Origin: Annona cherimola
Taxonomy: Eukaryota > Streptophyta > Magnoliopsida > Magnoliales > Annonaceae
Assembly (NCBI GenBank): GCA_030490835.1
Contig: CM059972.1
Span: 5,920,264 to 5,984,263, forward strand
Direction of reading: 5' to 3'
DNA: 64,000 nt
In this document: piece after piece, positions 37,319 through 50,510 of the stretch
Position numbering within the stretch: the first letter of the stretch is position 1
Layout: every line of letters begins with the position of its first letter
Position numbers and translations under genes: made by a program
The notes under the pieces: generated by a model
Databases searched by the model: none
Told to the model about the DNA's origin: nothing
What the model saw: only the letters and a program-made list of their open reading frames with translations

Positions 37319-37594
37319 TTTTTTTTTTTTATTATTCGAATATATTTTACATATATCTCAATAGATATTATACTAAAGGTTTGAGACATTCTTACAAATC
37401 TGGAGACACTGCTCCACCAAATAATCAAGAAGACACAGCTTCCAACAACTAAACGGGAGACCACTGCTCCCACAAACAACCGGACGGGAGACCAAAGCTC
37501 CCACTAATAATATTTCTCATTTCTAGCCGAAATCCCATTCGAACCCATGACCTGCGACTGCTCAGATTCTTATAATACAGGCGCTGACCAAGTC
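37319..37594 (-). mobile_element. tRNA-derived SINE, copy 2
   Basis: Same body as 35961-36244 on the same strand (shared TTTGAGACATTCTTACAAAT-like and ACACAGCTTCCA-type blocks on the plus strand) with a B-box-like GGTTCGAATGG near 37536-37546. The tRNA A-box is eroded. The plus-strand T-run at 37319 is the A-tail. An exact 9-bp repeat AGTGTTCAC flanks it (37310-37318 and 37595-37603). Confidence 0.8.
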
Positions 37595-38178
37595 AGTGTT
37601 CACATTTTTGATTCCTTGTCTCTATGTAAAAATTTCCTGCCCGTTTGATCATTTTTCTTTGGCAATTAAATTTTAATGGGCTACGAGGATTGATCATCCA
37701 AGTCATATATTGATTATGTCCCACCATTTCTGTCACTTAATTTTTTCTCGATTGCGGCTTTAGAGTGCGGGTGCGTGCGTTCACACTTTACTCTTAATTT
37801 CCTGAAATTTAATGCCTTCGAAATATAAAAATGGTGCATGTGTGTTTTTATCATGCAGCGCCAATTCCTCTGTTAATCCTGCAAAATTGCTATTTTTCTT
37901 GGTAATTTTTTTTTTTTCTTTTTAGAAAACTGAACATTACTCTTTTAAAGTTTTACAAACGTAAATTTTTTACAAGCTACTGAAGGGTATGTTGAAAATG
38001 ACCGAATTGAAAAAAGATATGATGAAGGTGGAATTGAATTATTTTCCATTTCTGATACATAATATTTTTAAAATTTTTAATATTACAACATCCGATTGCA
38101 TTTGTAGTCATTCTCCTACAACTGCTTCATCATTGCATTGCATCCAATGGACTCCTCCCCCAACGATACTCAGAAAAA

Positions 38179-38430
38179 TCAGATAGCAGAGAAATGGGTA
38201 GCATGCATCTGCCGTTCGCATGAATTTTTGAAGGCTGAATTAGAAGGATGCATCATCAGTATCCCAAATCGACGACGCAGATTGATAATGTGGGCTGGCT
38301 TTCTACCGTAAGCTGAAATGACGTTAGCTGCATCCTGCTTGGAGAGTTTACCATCAGAAGATTCTCTTAAACTAATTAACAACTGGATGTTATTAAAATA
38401 ATCAGGGAGACTAGACAAGGATAAAGCCAC
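38179..38430 (-). other. Unidentified 83-residue reading frame
   Basis: An open frame that opens with GTG, not ATG, with a mixed, protein-like composition (SKQDAANVISAYGRKPAHI) unlike the AT-rich chance frames around it. I do not recognise a family. It could be one exon of an unrecognised gene or a captured fragment; no matching flanking exons were found. The rest of 37605-39700 shows no supportable gene. Confidence 0.2.
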
Positions 38431-39714
38431 TAATTCCCATCTCGAGGCAAATGTTGTCCAGCACGAGGTTTATGCAAATCAAGATCATTTTTAAAATAGG
38501 AACGGTATGACAGGTGTTGAGTTCTTAAGCGGCCACAATGACCCATGACGAGTTAGTTTGTAATATCTTTTACAAAGCTCGTTATGTGCCGGTGGAACAT
38601 TGCCATGGAAGTTGGAATCTGATATTAAGATGAATAAACAAATCAAAGGAGAGTGGATGAAGAAAGAGAACATGCATGGATATATGCCGATATTTTAGAG
38701 TTGGTTGTTTGGGATTCCACTCTGGCTCGTTAGCCCAACTGATCATCGGTTGACTATTTGATGCTAAGTTGTTAAAAGCTACGATTCACGATGGCGAATT
38801 GTCATGAATTGTAAAGAATCGCTAATTTAACCATCTTAAAGGCACATATCTTGAGAATTAGAAAAGAGGTGGGGAAAGGAATTTAGAAAGTCAAAGAAAA
38901 CAGAGAGAATTGTGTTACACTGTGTACAAGAGAGAGTGATAAAATTGATGGGCTATTCTGTGAGTTGTGAAGTATGGAAATAATGTTAGTAGAATTGAAA
39001 AAGATACCTACATGTGAAATAAAATGGCGAAATTATTAGAGATAAAATAGTATGCTGTTTGTAGAAAATGAAATGTAGGTGAAGAAAAGATGATCTGCAT
39101 TGCAGAAAAGATTGACAGGGAAATGTTAGAATAATAGACCTGCAACGTTTGTTGTTTCTATCCATTCAATTTGAGTAGTCGAGTGAACATTCAAACATTT
39201 CCTAAGACTGAACAGTTCTAGCTTCAAATAGCAACTACTGATAAAGCCCAAACAACTTCCGGGCCACAAAAGCTCCTCCAGCTTTTTAAAATGGAGGCAT
39301 CCAGAAGTGGCAGGGCATCTTTATCTTTGTTCACCAATGGTTTGCTACCATATCATTCATTAATGTATGCGAGGTGGTTCTTAGTTTGCAACTACAATTT
39401 GATAATGTTATCACTATTCTCTCCCTGATGATGAAAGCAAGTGCATTGAACTTAAATCAGAATCACGAGGAGAGTTGCAGGCGTTGGATGTCACATGCTG
39501 GTATTGATTAAACAACGTTGGCTACGTGGCCCTGTTAGTGTTGGAGGAGCTTTGTCTCTCTAAGCACACACAAATCACTGCCTAATAATAAATTCTCATC
39601 GTGTTTTGTATTTGCTTCTGCATCGCTCTCCTGCACCCACACATGCTCATGTCTGCTTATTCCAGCTCCGGCCAGATGCCGTAGGCACAACCAACATGCT
39701 GAACATGGAAAGTT

Positions 39715-39718
<4 letters not shown>

Positions 39719-39784
<66 letters not shown>
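39719..39784. repeat. (CT)n-(CA)n compound microsatellite
   Basis: About 47 bp of CT followed by about 20 bp of CA. The SLSLSL and RERERE frames crossing it are artefacts. From 39790 to 41480 there is a poly-A tract at about 39950 and a GA-rich stretch at 40090-40160 but no recognised gene; the part next to 41486 is the presumed TOM40 3' untranslated region. Confidence 0.85.
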
Positions 39785-39950
39785 TGGGGCATTGTTTTCA
39801 GAGTAAATAGGAAAGTCCTGGCGGGTCTCTCAACTTGGGATTCTGTCCTACAATTTTGTTGTTTTCTTCCTGCCTTTTCTATCATAAATTCCTCAGATTT
39901 TTGAATTTGGATTGTGAAAGTGGGTCTGACGTGTTAGGTTTGCTTCCCAA

Positions 39951-39983
<33 letters not shown>

Positions 39984-41485
39984 GAAAGAAAGTGTGCTTA
40001 TATCCATCCTAATTAGAAGGTAGCTCATGGTACTCTAATTTGGGAATACTAACTAGTGGACTAACCTACTGCCGGCTGGAGAGCAAACATGCAAGGGGGA
40101 AAGGAGAAAGAAGAAAAGGAGAGAGCATAGAAAGGAGGGAGCATCTGGGAAGATCGTTGGGAAAAGAGAGTTGGGCTTGCTGTTTGTTTCTTGGTGCACT
40201 GCATTTTACTGCATTCATTACTTGCATAGAGAATCGAGTGCAGGAGAAGCCAAATATCTTGGCGTAGAAGACTACAAGTCATGTTGTCCATGTTCAATTA
40301 ATTTAACCTCAATGAAATGCCTTGGTATTGGGGACTGCTTTTTTCTCGTTGTTAGGTTTTAGACTACTATTTGCCGCAGTAATATTATTTTAGAGAGAGT
40401 GAGAAAGTGTGTAAAACTTCCACAGAGCATAGTCGGTTGAAAATGTGCAAGTGAGCAACTAGGTGGCCACGCTCCCTACTTTTACGGCGTATTGAGTAAT
40501 AAGGAACAGAAATGACAATATATTTCCTTCCTTCACATCAACATTGAATTGATATGGTACATAACAAACTCATTTTGCTTTTTCTTCATTATAACCTACA
40601 TTTTTTTATACGATTCTCTTTTTTTCCCTTCATACTAACTTTTAAGAACAAACTGAACAACCTTCATTAGTCTTCAGTTTAGACTGCTGTTCTAATCATT
40701 ATCTTATACCTTTGCATTTAAAAAGTTTGCTTATTTTATCTTTATTCACTTCTAATCACAATCACTGTCATATACCCCACTACTTCTTCCTCTAATTTTC
40801 CAATTCCACTCCTTCAATCTATCTTTTCCCAATTCTAGAACAAGTGATGAGCCCTTCGTCAATGTGGAGCCCTCAACAACCATGTAAACACCGTAGCAAA
40901 TAGCAACTCACAACACCAGGCAAGTGAGATAACCGCCCCCCACCACCCCCCCAAAAAAAAAAAAAAGGCAAGAGTAGAAAATAGAAAAGTATCCTCCACA
41001 TGCAGATTACTTCAGCCGACTGCGCATGAATGAACTACAAAAGACAGACACAGCCATCAATCCGCCTTCCCTTTCGTAACATCAAAATGAATCTGGCATG
41101 TGACTTTGGAAAAAAGAAAATGAAGAAAAAAAATCCAATTTTTGAGAAGGGAGCAGATTCAGTGCAGACTTTCTTTGTAGCTGGTATCGGAAACTGACAC
41201 TCGGCTTTGAACCGAGCTGATACCAAAGGATAAAATAAGCCTGCCACTGCTTTAAAGCAGACTTTCTTTAATTTCTAATGAAATTGAAACTCTAAATTGA
41301 AATACAAAATTGGAGTTCCGCTGTACTTTCTCTGACAAAAGAATGGCAACCTAACAACTCAAAAGGGCTTCTGCAGTAGGGCTTGAGCGCACTCACATGC
41401 TAAACAAAGCCGAGCTGTTAAAAACAGCAGTAAATGTGAAAGTACACGTTAAAGCCATTTCCATACTGATTGACAAGAATCGTCT

Positions 41486-44400
41486 CTACTCTCCTAGTGT
41501 CATTCCAAAACCAAATTTGTAGTCTTTCTTTTTGTGGTCTATCTGCAAAAAATAAAAATAGATGGATTAAAACATTAAGGTCCCTCAAAAAGAAATTAGA
41601 ATATTGGATGATGAATTAATGGTGGTTTTGTTTTGGTGACGTCACTCTTACGGCAGCCAAGTTGAGACAAGACTTTCAACATTTTCATCTTAAAATTGCA
41701 AAGCCATGTGAACAGTTTAAGATCACCAAAACCTAGCCCTCTATACAGTTTGTCATAGGGGTGCAACTTGAGTAGGGTACCCATAGGTACCCACCGACCC
41801 GACCCTAAGTTAGGTAGGGTAGGGTAGGAAATTTTATCCACGGGTATGGGTACGGTACAATTCATTACCCAATATCCCAAATAGGGTGAGGGTGGGGTAG
41901 GCATGTTGGGTACCCACAACCAACCCGCATATATCCATAATAATATATATATATATGAATAATTATACATGTAAATCAATATTTTATATTCGATCCCCCT
42001 GTTTAGCTAGAACCAGCAACGTGTGGAGTGTGTGACACGTGTCGGAAAGAGCGCCTAAAATTCCTATTCCAATTTCCCATCCCGCGTAACAGACTACATC
42101 GGTAAATCCCCAAAAAGCCAGAACCCTCTCTCCTCTATTCGAAACCTAAAGAAACCCTAGAGTATCTCAGGACAGCCGCAGCTTCAAGTTCCTTCACCCA
42201 AGGCCAAAGCCGTCCACACAGCTCCCTGCCTCCCACCATTGCCGAAACCAGGAAGAGACCCTCCACAGCTCGACACCTCACCCAAACACAACTTCTTGCA
42301 TCGCTCCATCACTGATAATAGGAAGAGAAACCCTCCACAGTTCGGCACCTCACCCAAAGTTGTCCACACAGCTACTTGCCTCCCTCTATCGCCGAAAACA
42401 GGAAAAGAAACCCTTCACAGCTCGGCAGCCAGCTTGTTCTCAACTGATGCTTGCTTGGCAAATTATTCTCCATTTCTCCTGCTTTCTAATTTCGTGTCAA
42501 CGATGCCAACCCTAGTTTTTCTTCCATCTTCTCATTGTTCTTCTTCTCTCTCACTTCGTCCTCTTTCATTCTCTTTAATTTCTTGCAGATTTGTTGAAAT
42601 CACGGCTCAAGTTCTATACTCCCCCAGCTCTCGGTCAAACGATGATGTCTCCTACTTCAAATCCATGCTTATTTCTTCATTTTTCCGTGCCTATTTCTTT
42701 CAAACTGCTGAAATCGTGAAGCGATGCCAATATGTTGAAATTATAATTGGTTACTCTTCCTGCTCCTGTTGATCTATTAATGCAATTTACATTGTTGGCT
42801 TGGCCTTTTATCAATTTAATACTTCACTGTTGGATTGTCTTTCTTATTTATTTTTTTTAAAATTGCACAGGAATTGTATTTGTGATGGCGGATGATCATA
42901 ACATGAATTTGGATAATGATGTTAATGTGGTTATTAATGTGGAAAATGAAGCTATAAAGAATGTGGGAACAAATGTTGCTAAAACTCCTGTTAAGCTTGA
43001 AAAAGAAGATGTTAAAACTCCAAAGACAAATTATAAAGCCCCATATAAGTTAAGTTCTAGTATTTGGAAACATTTTGATAAAAGGGCAAGGGAGATTAAA
43101 ATAAAAGGGAAGTTAGAAAAGAAAGAAGAATCAGTTTGTAGATATTGTAAGAAGGCATTGGCATATTCAAGTAAGAATGGCACTAGTTGCATGAAAAAAC
43201 ACTAGACAGATGTGATCCATACAAGCGTCGTCAATCCATTGGGAAAAAGCAGTTATTGTTAACTAAAGGATTCCCTTCAGAGAATCAAGCTTCTACTTCA
43301 CATCCATTAACTCCATGGACATTTGATCAAGCAAGAAACAGAAAAGCATTTGCGAAAATGATAATCATTGATGAGCAACCTTTTAAACTTGTAGAAAATG
43401 AGGGTTTTAGGGAGTACATTTCTTAAATAAACCCCTTGTGAAGTTTGTTTCAAGGACCACGGTTGCTAAAAACTGTGTTGCACTTTACGAAGAAGAGAAA
43501 AGCAACTGAATGCAACAGTTTAAAGATAAATTCCAGAAAGTATGTTTGACAACTGATTTATGGACTTCTATTACTAATGAAGGCTATTTATGTTTAACTG
43601 CACATTTTATTGATGAAGATTGGTCATTAAGAAAGAAAATTGTCAATTTTTGTCTCATTCCACCACCCCACACTGGTGAAAACATAGCTGAGGCAATTGA
43701 AGATTGTTTGTTGAAATGGGAATTTAATGGAATACTATCCATCACCGTGGACAATGCGTCTAGCAATGATGTTGCAATAAGAAGTTTAAAAAAGAGACTT
43801 AAAAAAACAAATATGCTATTTAGGGACGGTGAACATTTCCATGTTAGATGCGCAGCACACATTATAAATTTAATTGTTCGTGATGGGGTAGAAGAGATTC
43901 AATATTCAATAAACCGCATTCGAAATTGTGTTAAATATGTAAGGGGTTCTCCATCTAGAAAAGCTAAATTCAAAGAGTGTTGTGAGACACTCAAGATGAC
44001 TTTCAAAGGTGGCTTATGCTTGGATGTCCCCACCAGATGGAATTCTACCTATTTTATGTTGGAGAAATTCGCCTTGAAATTACAAGTTTTTGATCGAATG
44101 GAAGAAAAGGATCCAGTGTTTGCTAGAGAAGATATTCCTACCAAACTTGATTGGGATATGGCTTCACGTTTGTGCACTTTTTTGAAAAAATTTCATGATG
44201 TTGCTAACAAATTGTCAGGCACATCTTATGTCACTGCAAGTATTTATTTGGTTGAATTATTTAAGATTGAAAATTTGTTAGTCAAGTACTAAAATTCAGA
44301 TCATGAACTGCTTCGGAATATGACTAGAAGAATGAGAGAGAAATATGATAAATACTGGGGTACAGTTGAGAAGATAAATACACTGCTGCTGGTAGCCAAT

Positions 44401-47400
44401 GTATTAGATCCACGTTATAAGCTGAAATTTATTAGGTATTTCTATGCCATGTTTTATGATGAGAGGAAGGTTTTGGAAACCATTGAAAATGTGAAGAATG
44501 AATTTACAAAGATTTTTAAGTTGTATGAGTTAAAATATTTTTTAAGAACTGCAAGGGTAGATGGACAGTTAGATAGTAGCCATTCAACAGAGATGTTGAT
44601 GACCCACCTGAGCTATACTTTCAACAATGTGAGTCTGAGGAACAAGAAGAAATGGAATCTGAAATTGAAGCTTATCTCAAGGAGAAAATTCAGAAAAAGA
44701 AAGATGACTTCAATGTCTTGAAGTGGTGGTCACTGCATTCTACAAGATATAAAATTTTGTCTCACATGGCTCATGATATTTTAGCTATTCCTGTCACAAC
44801 TGTTGCATCTAAATCAGCTTTTAGCACTAGTGGGCGCATTCTTGATGCTTATAGGAGTTCGTTTGTCTCCCGAGATTGTGGAATCCTTAATATGTGCTCA
44901 AGATTGGATAAGAAGGGGCCCAAAACCTACTGATATTGAGGAAATATTAGAAGAATCATCCCTATCTGAATCAGGTAATTAGAAATTCATTGTATCTTTC
45001 ATTTAATGAATGTTAATTTCATACTTGTTGTTTTTTACTATTAAAATAATTTCTTCCATTCATGTGCAGTAAGAAAAGGAGATTTATTTGCTGTTTCCAA
45101 TGAGGATAAGGTTTCATTTACTTTTACTGACCTTCCATGTTTAATGTTAATATGCATATTCTTACTAATGATTTCTTTGATTTTAATTTTCAGGGAAAAG
45201 ACATCATGGTGCTAGGATGAATGATTTCATTCTTATTTTAAAATTTGAAAACTCTTATGGTTGCTAAGACAATTATATTCTGTTGTGAGTTAGAATTTGA
45301 TAATTTGATTGTGGACATGTTAATTTTATTGTGGTATATGAACTGTATCATATGGATTATGGTATGGAATGACCTTTGTTTAAAACTGATTAGAGATAGT
45401 ATATTTTAACTTTTTAATTTGTTTCTCTATAAGACCAGTTATGGTGCATTACTTTTAAGAGATTTGGATTACTTAATCAGGTATCATATTATATTCACCC
45501 TATCTTTGACTATGATTAAGTGCATTTTCTTTTACTTTGATTTTAGTAATGTATTTCTCATTTTAATAGCAGGAAGTAGAGAAGATAGAGAAATAAAGCA
45601 TGGGCAATTTATGTTTACACTTCCGTTTCACTTTATAGTTTTCTTATTTCAGTTTTCTTTTTTCAGGACTACACTTGATTTGAACTATTTGCTTGGAGAA
45701 TAACTAGGTTGATGGTAATTCTATTTGTTTTAGTTAGTATTTTTATTTAATTTATCAACGTTGTGCTTTGAATCCTTAATGTGATGATGTTGTTTGTTCA
45801 TAGATTAAATTGAAGAGTCAAATGTAGAAATTTTGTTGAAGCTTGAAGACTTTGAGGGCTAAGGGTTGCATTTAGATTAATACAGGTTGAAATCAATGTG
45901 TAGAGCCGAGTAGACATGATTGAAGCAGTTGATATTTATTGTAAAATGTCGATTGTGATGCACCATCAGATTTTTTAACGCTCTTATGTGCTGCCTTTAT
46001 ATTAATTTCTTAGTTTTGAGCATAAGATGTAAATAAAACCAAAATGAAATGATTGTAAAGTGTAAAGTGTACAATACAAATGAATATTGTTTTTTTATTT
46101 AAAAAGAGTACCAAAATATTTTTTTCAGTTGTTATCATTGAGTATTAGGGGAACCGATTTGGGTAATGGTAGGGTACAGTAGAAACCGACCTTGTAAGTG
46201 GGTAGGGTAGGGTAGGCTTTTTAAAAATAGAGTATGGCTAGGGTAGACTAGTACCCGTACCGACCCAACCCGAGTTGCACCCCTAGTTTGTCAGGCTCAA
46301 AGAAAAACAAGTAAACAGTAACAAGTGAGGCAAATGCAAATTTCCATTTTAGGTCACAAGAGACCATGAGCAGATTGATATACACTACAAGCATAAATGT
46401 AAGCTGACCATTTGGTGGAAATGGATTCATACGTAAGTAGACAATGTAGATCAAAGCATGTTGTTTGCCTTGAACAACACAGAAATCATCAATGTCTGGA
46501 TAGTAGTCTACAGCTATTGTTTAACATATGCAAACATCCACCATGATTTATGACCTGACATTTTTTGTCAAATGATCCACGAGTTTGAGTGCTGACTCAT
46601 GGTATATGGAGTAAAGGTTATGTTACAATTATCTAGTCTAGGTAGGCACTTCCTGTTACTTGAACCTATGCCACTAAGGATGCAGCTAAAAAGCATAACC
46701 ACCCTCACCATCATACCAGGCAATGCCCTCCTCACGAGCCTAAAGAGAAATTTTTTACAAGCATCAAACTACTGCAGTTGCACTCACCTCTGCAGAAAGA
46801 ATAAAATTAACACCCATATTAAGTCTCTCCTCCAGAAAAGCAGCCACACACCCATTGGAATCAAGCTTCCCCCTTAAACGACACTGCAGCAGGTGAAAAA
46901 ACATGATAAAGTGGCAAACTTGAAAAATCCAAAACAACTATAAGTCAGTATAGTAGAAGATTTTAATAGAAAATATTGTAGAGTGAAACCAGAGAATTAC
47001 TTAAAAATTCAGTCAGCTGGTTACGTGAACTTAAATCACAAATGACAAGATTGGCCAAATCCAGATTCGATCATTGGATGCATTCCAACTTCGCAAACCA
47101 TCCTCAGCATATGATATGGTTTTCACAAATGGATATAACCAAGCTAATCAGCGCAGATTTATGACACTGGACATTGAAGCACACAACCCATTGATCATGT
47201 ACCAGCAAAGGGAGATGATTGAATCATTGGCAGGATCCATGTCAATGTTATGAAATCACATAATTTTGATGTATAGTACACCACAATGATAGAAAGGATG
47301 CTTGTTTCTGACAATATGCACACAGACTACTTCCAATGAAGGATCATCTTTTTGCCACATCCAAAAAGTGGTACTTATGGAATTTTTAGACCTAACATAG

Positions 47401-50400
47401 CCATTCAGAAAATGAAAACACTGAAGATATTTCATTGATAATCAACCATAAACTTTAAAAAATAACTTTATCAGACTAGGTCTAAAGACTAAACAAAATT
47501 AAATGTGAATCATTTACTTTTGAAGAATTTTTGAACACTAAATTAGCCATATTTTATTATACATATCATCAATGTGTTAAATATGTGTTTTATAACTAGA
47601 TAAATGAAACAAAAGATTAGATTCACATTCAAATGACATATACAGTGATTTTTCAGTAAATAGATCATTCCATTTTTTATTCATCCAACCCATTTAAGTC
47701 TTTGATTTGGCTATTTTTCAGTGAAATGCAACAAAGAAAACATAATAATATTAATATCTAAATTCTAAAATGAACAACTTAATCAAGTTGAGATTCGTTT
47801 GATAGGTCAGAATCAAATTTTAAGGTTCTATTTTTCCCTTTCTGAAGGGTGAAGGAAACAAAAAGCCATACAGACTAAAGTGAATTGGTTCCAGGTAGGG
47901 ATTTCAAAGGAATCTGTCAGGATCCAACATCCAATGCTCGTGTTTGTGTGTGTGTATGAACGGCTTGCTTTTGGGGTGAGTCCTCTCAAGGTTGTATGAT
48001 TGTATCAGAATCATCATTTAAGCTTTTACTTCTCCCTCAGACAAAGATTGAAAATAGAAAACAAAGAAGTTAAGGTTGTTCAGTAACCAGATTAAAAAGG
48101 GCAGGCAACTTTTATTACCTCTCTCTCATTCCCAAAGAAAGGCTAAATATTTAAGATATTGACGCAAAGCAAAATATTGAGAAGGGAGGGGACAGAACAC
48201 GCGCGCGCACACACACACAAGTAAGCACAAGCAGAAGAAGAATTAGAAGGGACCCAATCTTATTTGGCAAATAACAAAGCCATGGTTTGTTTCATGATAT
48301 TTGAAATGAGAGAACTATAGAATCATGACTAGCGTCTATCTACAAATTTTGTTTCTTTTTTCCTTTCTGACATAAGTGTGTCACCTTGCAGATAAAGGAA
48401 GCAATCCATCCCAAAGTAGATGTAAATGTTTGGGGGGGATACTGTTAGCGAATGTTTTCATTACCATACAATTTTCTGCCCATGTTAATCATAATTATGT
48501 TAAAAAATAAAGAAAACATAAAAAGAGAAAAACATGGTTTACCTGGCGCAGCATATAATCATAGCCAACACTTGTTGTTATATCTCTTGTCATGTTGTTG
48601 TACAACAGATCAGTTGCTAGAGAAACCTGGTAGGCCAATGCCAACAGGTGAAAATGAAAAAATAAAATAACATAAAGAAATAAATGTGTTATAACAGTTA
48701 ATTTCCTCACCTTCTCAGATACCTTCTGCACATAGCTCAAAGCAATTATCCCGGTACTAGCAATTTGAGCTGCTGCCACCTGCATTCTTATAGTCATTAA
48801 CTCAATAGCTAATTCTCAACATATGATGCTGTGCTCTTCATAAATAAAAGGCATAATATAAAATAGCTTTCAAACACACTTTTATCCTTTTTGTCGATAT
48901 AAAAATCAGAGATATCAGCATGCGGACTGAACTGTCCTGCCTTAAGGCAGATACAATTGGCTGCTTTGAACTTTCGAGGCTGAATGAACATGACTTAGCT
49001 AGCTCGGTTCACCAAGACCACTCATCTAACAAAATCAAATCAAACACAGACGAGCCAATGGGACTCACCAAGCCTTACACATCACTTTGCATTACACATT
49101 GGATTAAAAAGAAATTTTTTTTTAATGATATGCACTGCTACTAATAAAACATAAACACTACAGCCAACTCACGAATAAGAGTATGACTTTTTTATAGAGT
49201 ATCTATCTTGAAATCTTGAAATGAAAGAAAAGAGCACATGACCGTCACAAATACGTGGACTAAAAAGAAAAAGAAAAAATATTATGAATTTATATAAGAA
49301 AGAAGGACATCATGGCCGCAACTTTCTGGATGAACTATTGGAAAAAACAAAAATATTTGTAAATTTCCCAGCAATGAGATAATTCTAATAGTTATTCTGT
49401 CACGTGAACATTCAACGAGAGGAGTGTACTCCGACAGAGCTACCCCCATATGGGCACTGCAATTATATCGAAGTGAGATAGTTTATCAGGAAAGAAATAA
49501 ATCATCGTACCATCTTATTTGTGTTGTATCGTGCAGCAAGGCCTAAACCAGATTTCCTTTGATGACCAAGCCAAAATGCTTCACTGCCAAGAGACAAATT
49601 TGGAGTGATGCTCTGCAGGATAAAATAAAATGCCAATAAGAATGTGAACCAAATAATCATTAGCATCACAAGTTGTTTGCCACAGTGGGGTCAGCAATGT
49701 ACAACAAATATGTTTAATAAAAAATGGAAAACAATTGCCTTTGTTTTCTTTGCACAATCATTCAGAAAACACAGAAGAATTAAAAGCTAAAAATACAGCA
49801 TCTGCATATCTGCTAAAGAAAATTGTTTCTGCAGAATAGAATGCCAAAAGAGCTTGCTTTTATCATCTTTTGAAGAACAGTTTACTGAAATTTTATTCCA
49901 ACTAAGATTACCCAGCATCTCCTTCCCCAGCATCTCCAAAAGTCATTATCAATGATGCCTGCCACTAAAATCTCCTCATAAGTTGCACTGACAGAACAAG
50001 ACATACAGAGGCCATACTGTACTCATTTGACAGCTCAGAAAATACAACAGGTATCTTGCCCAGTTAGCACAGAAAGTATATCCACATAAGGAGCACATTT
50101 GCATGATCAGATATCTAGTAAAGCCAGATCCAAATCATACATCAACTGTCCATGTGCAGCAAAGAGCAAACATCCAAAATGGGCAGACATAACTGGGTTG
50201 ATACTAGATTAAAGTTTGACTATTTTACGGAAGCTCAAGATATAGTAGATGCCAAAAGTGAGCCCATAGATCAGACGTCACTAAAACATCAGTCAAATTT
50301 ACCCTTAGCCAACAATTAACTGGACCCAGTAAAAAGTCCAGGACCAAATATCTGGTCCTTAGAGCAAGGCATAAAATCAAGATTCTGCGATAATATACAA

Positions 50401-50477
50401 GAGAAAAACCACAATATGCTTCAATGAATCAGTCAAGTGACAAGAACAGTGGTCTTTTAGTTTGGCTAGCCAGAGGT

Positions 50478-50510
<33 letters not shown>

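Noticed and set aside
39535..39885. 116-codon minus-strand frame
   Set aside because: Half of it is the CT/CA microsatellite; the rest has no recognisable motif.
41810..41830. Interstitial telomeric repeat
   Set aside because: The unit is GGGTA-like, not TTTAGGG, and it appears symmetrically at both hAT ends, so it belongs to the transposon.
42239..42772. A 177-codon plus-strand gene upstream of the hAT transposase
   Set aside because: It lies inside the hAT element, is composed of Ser/Pro-rich repeats, and is better explained as the transposase leader region.
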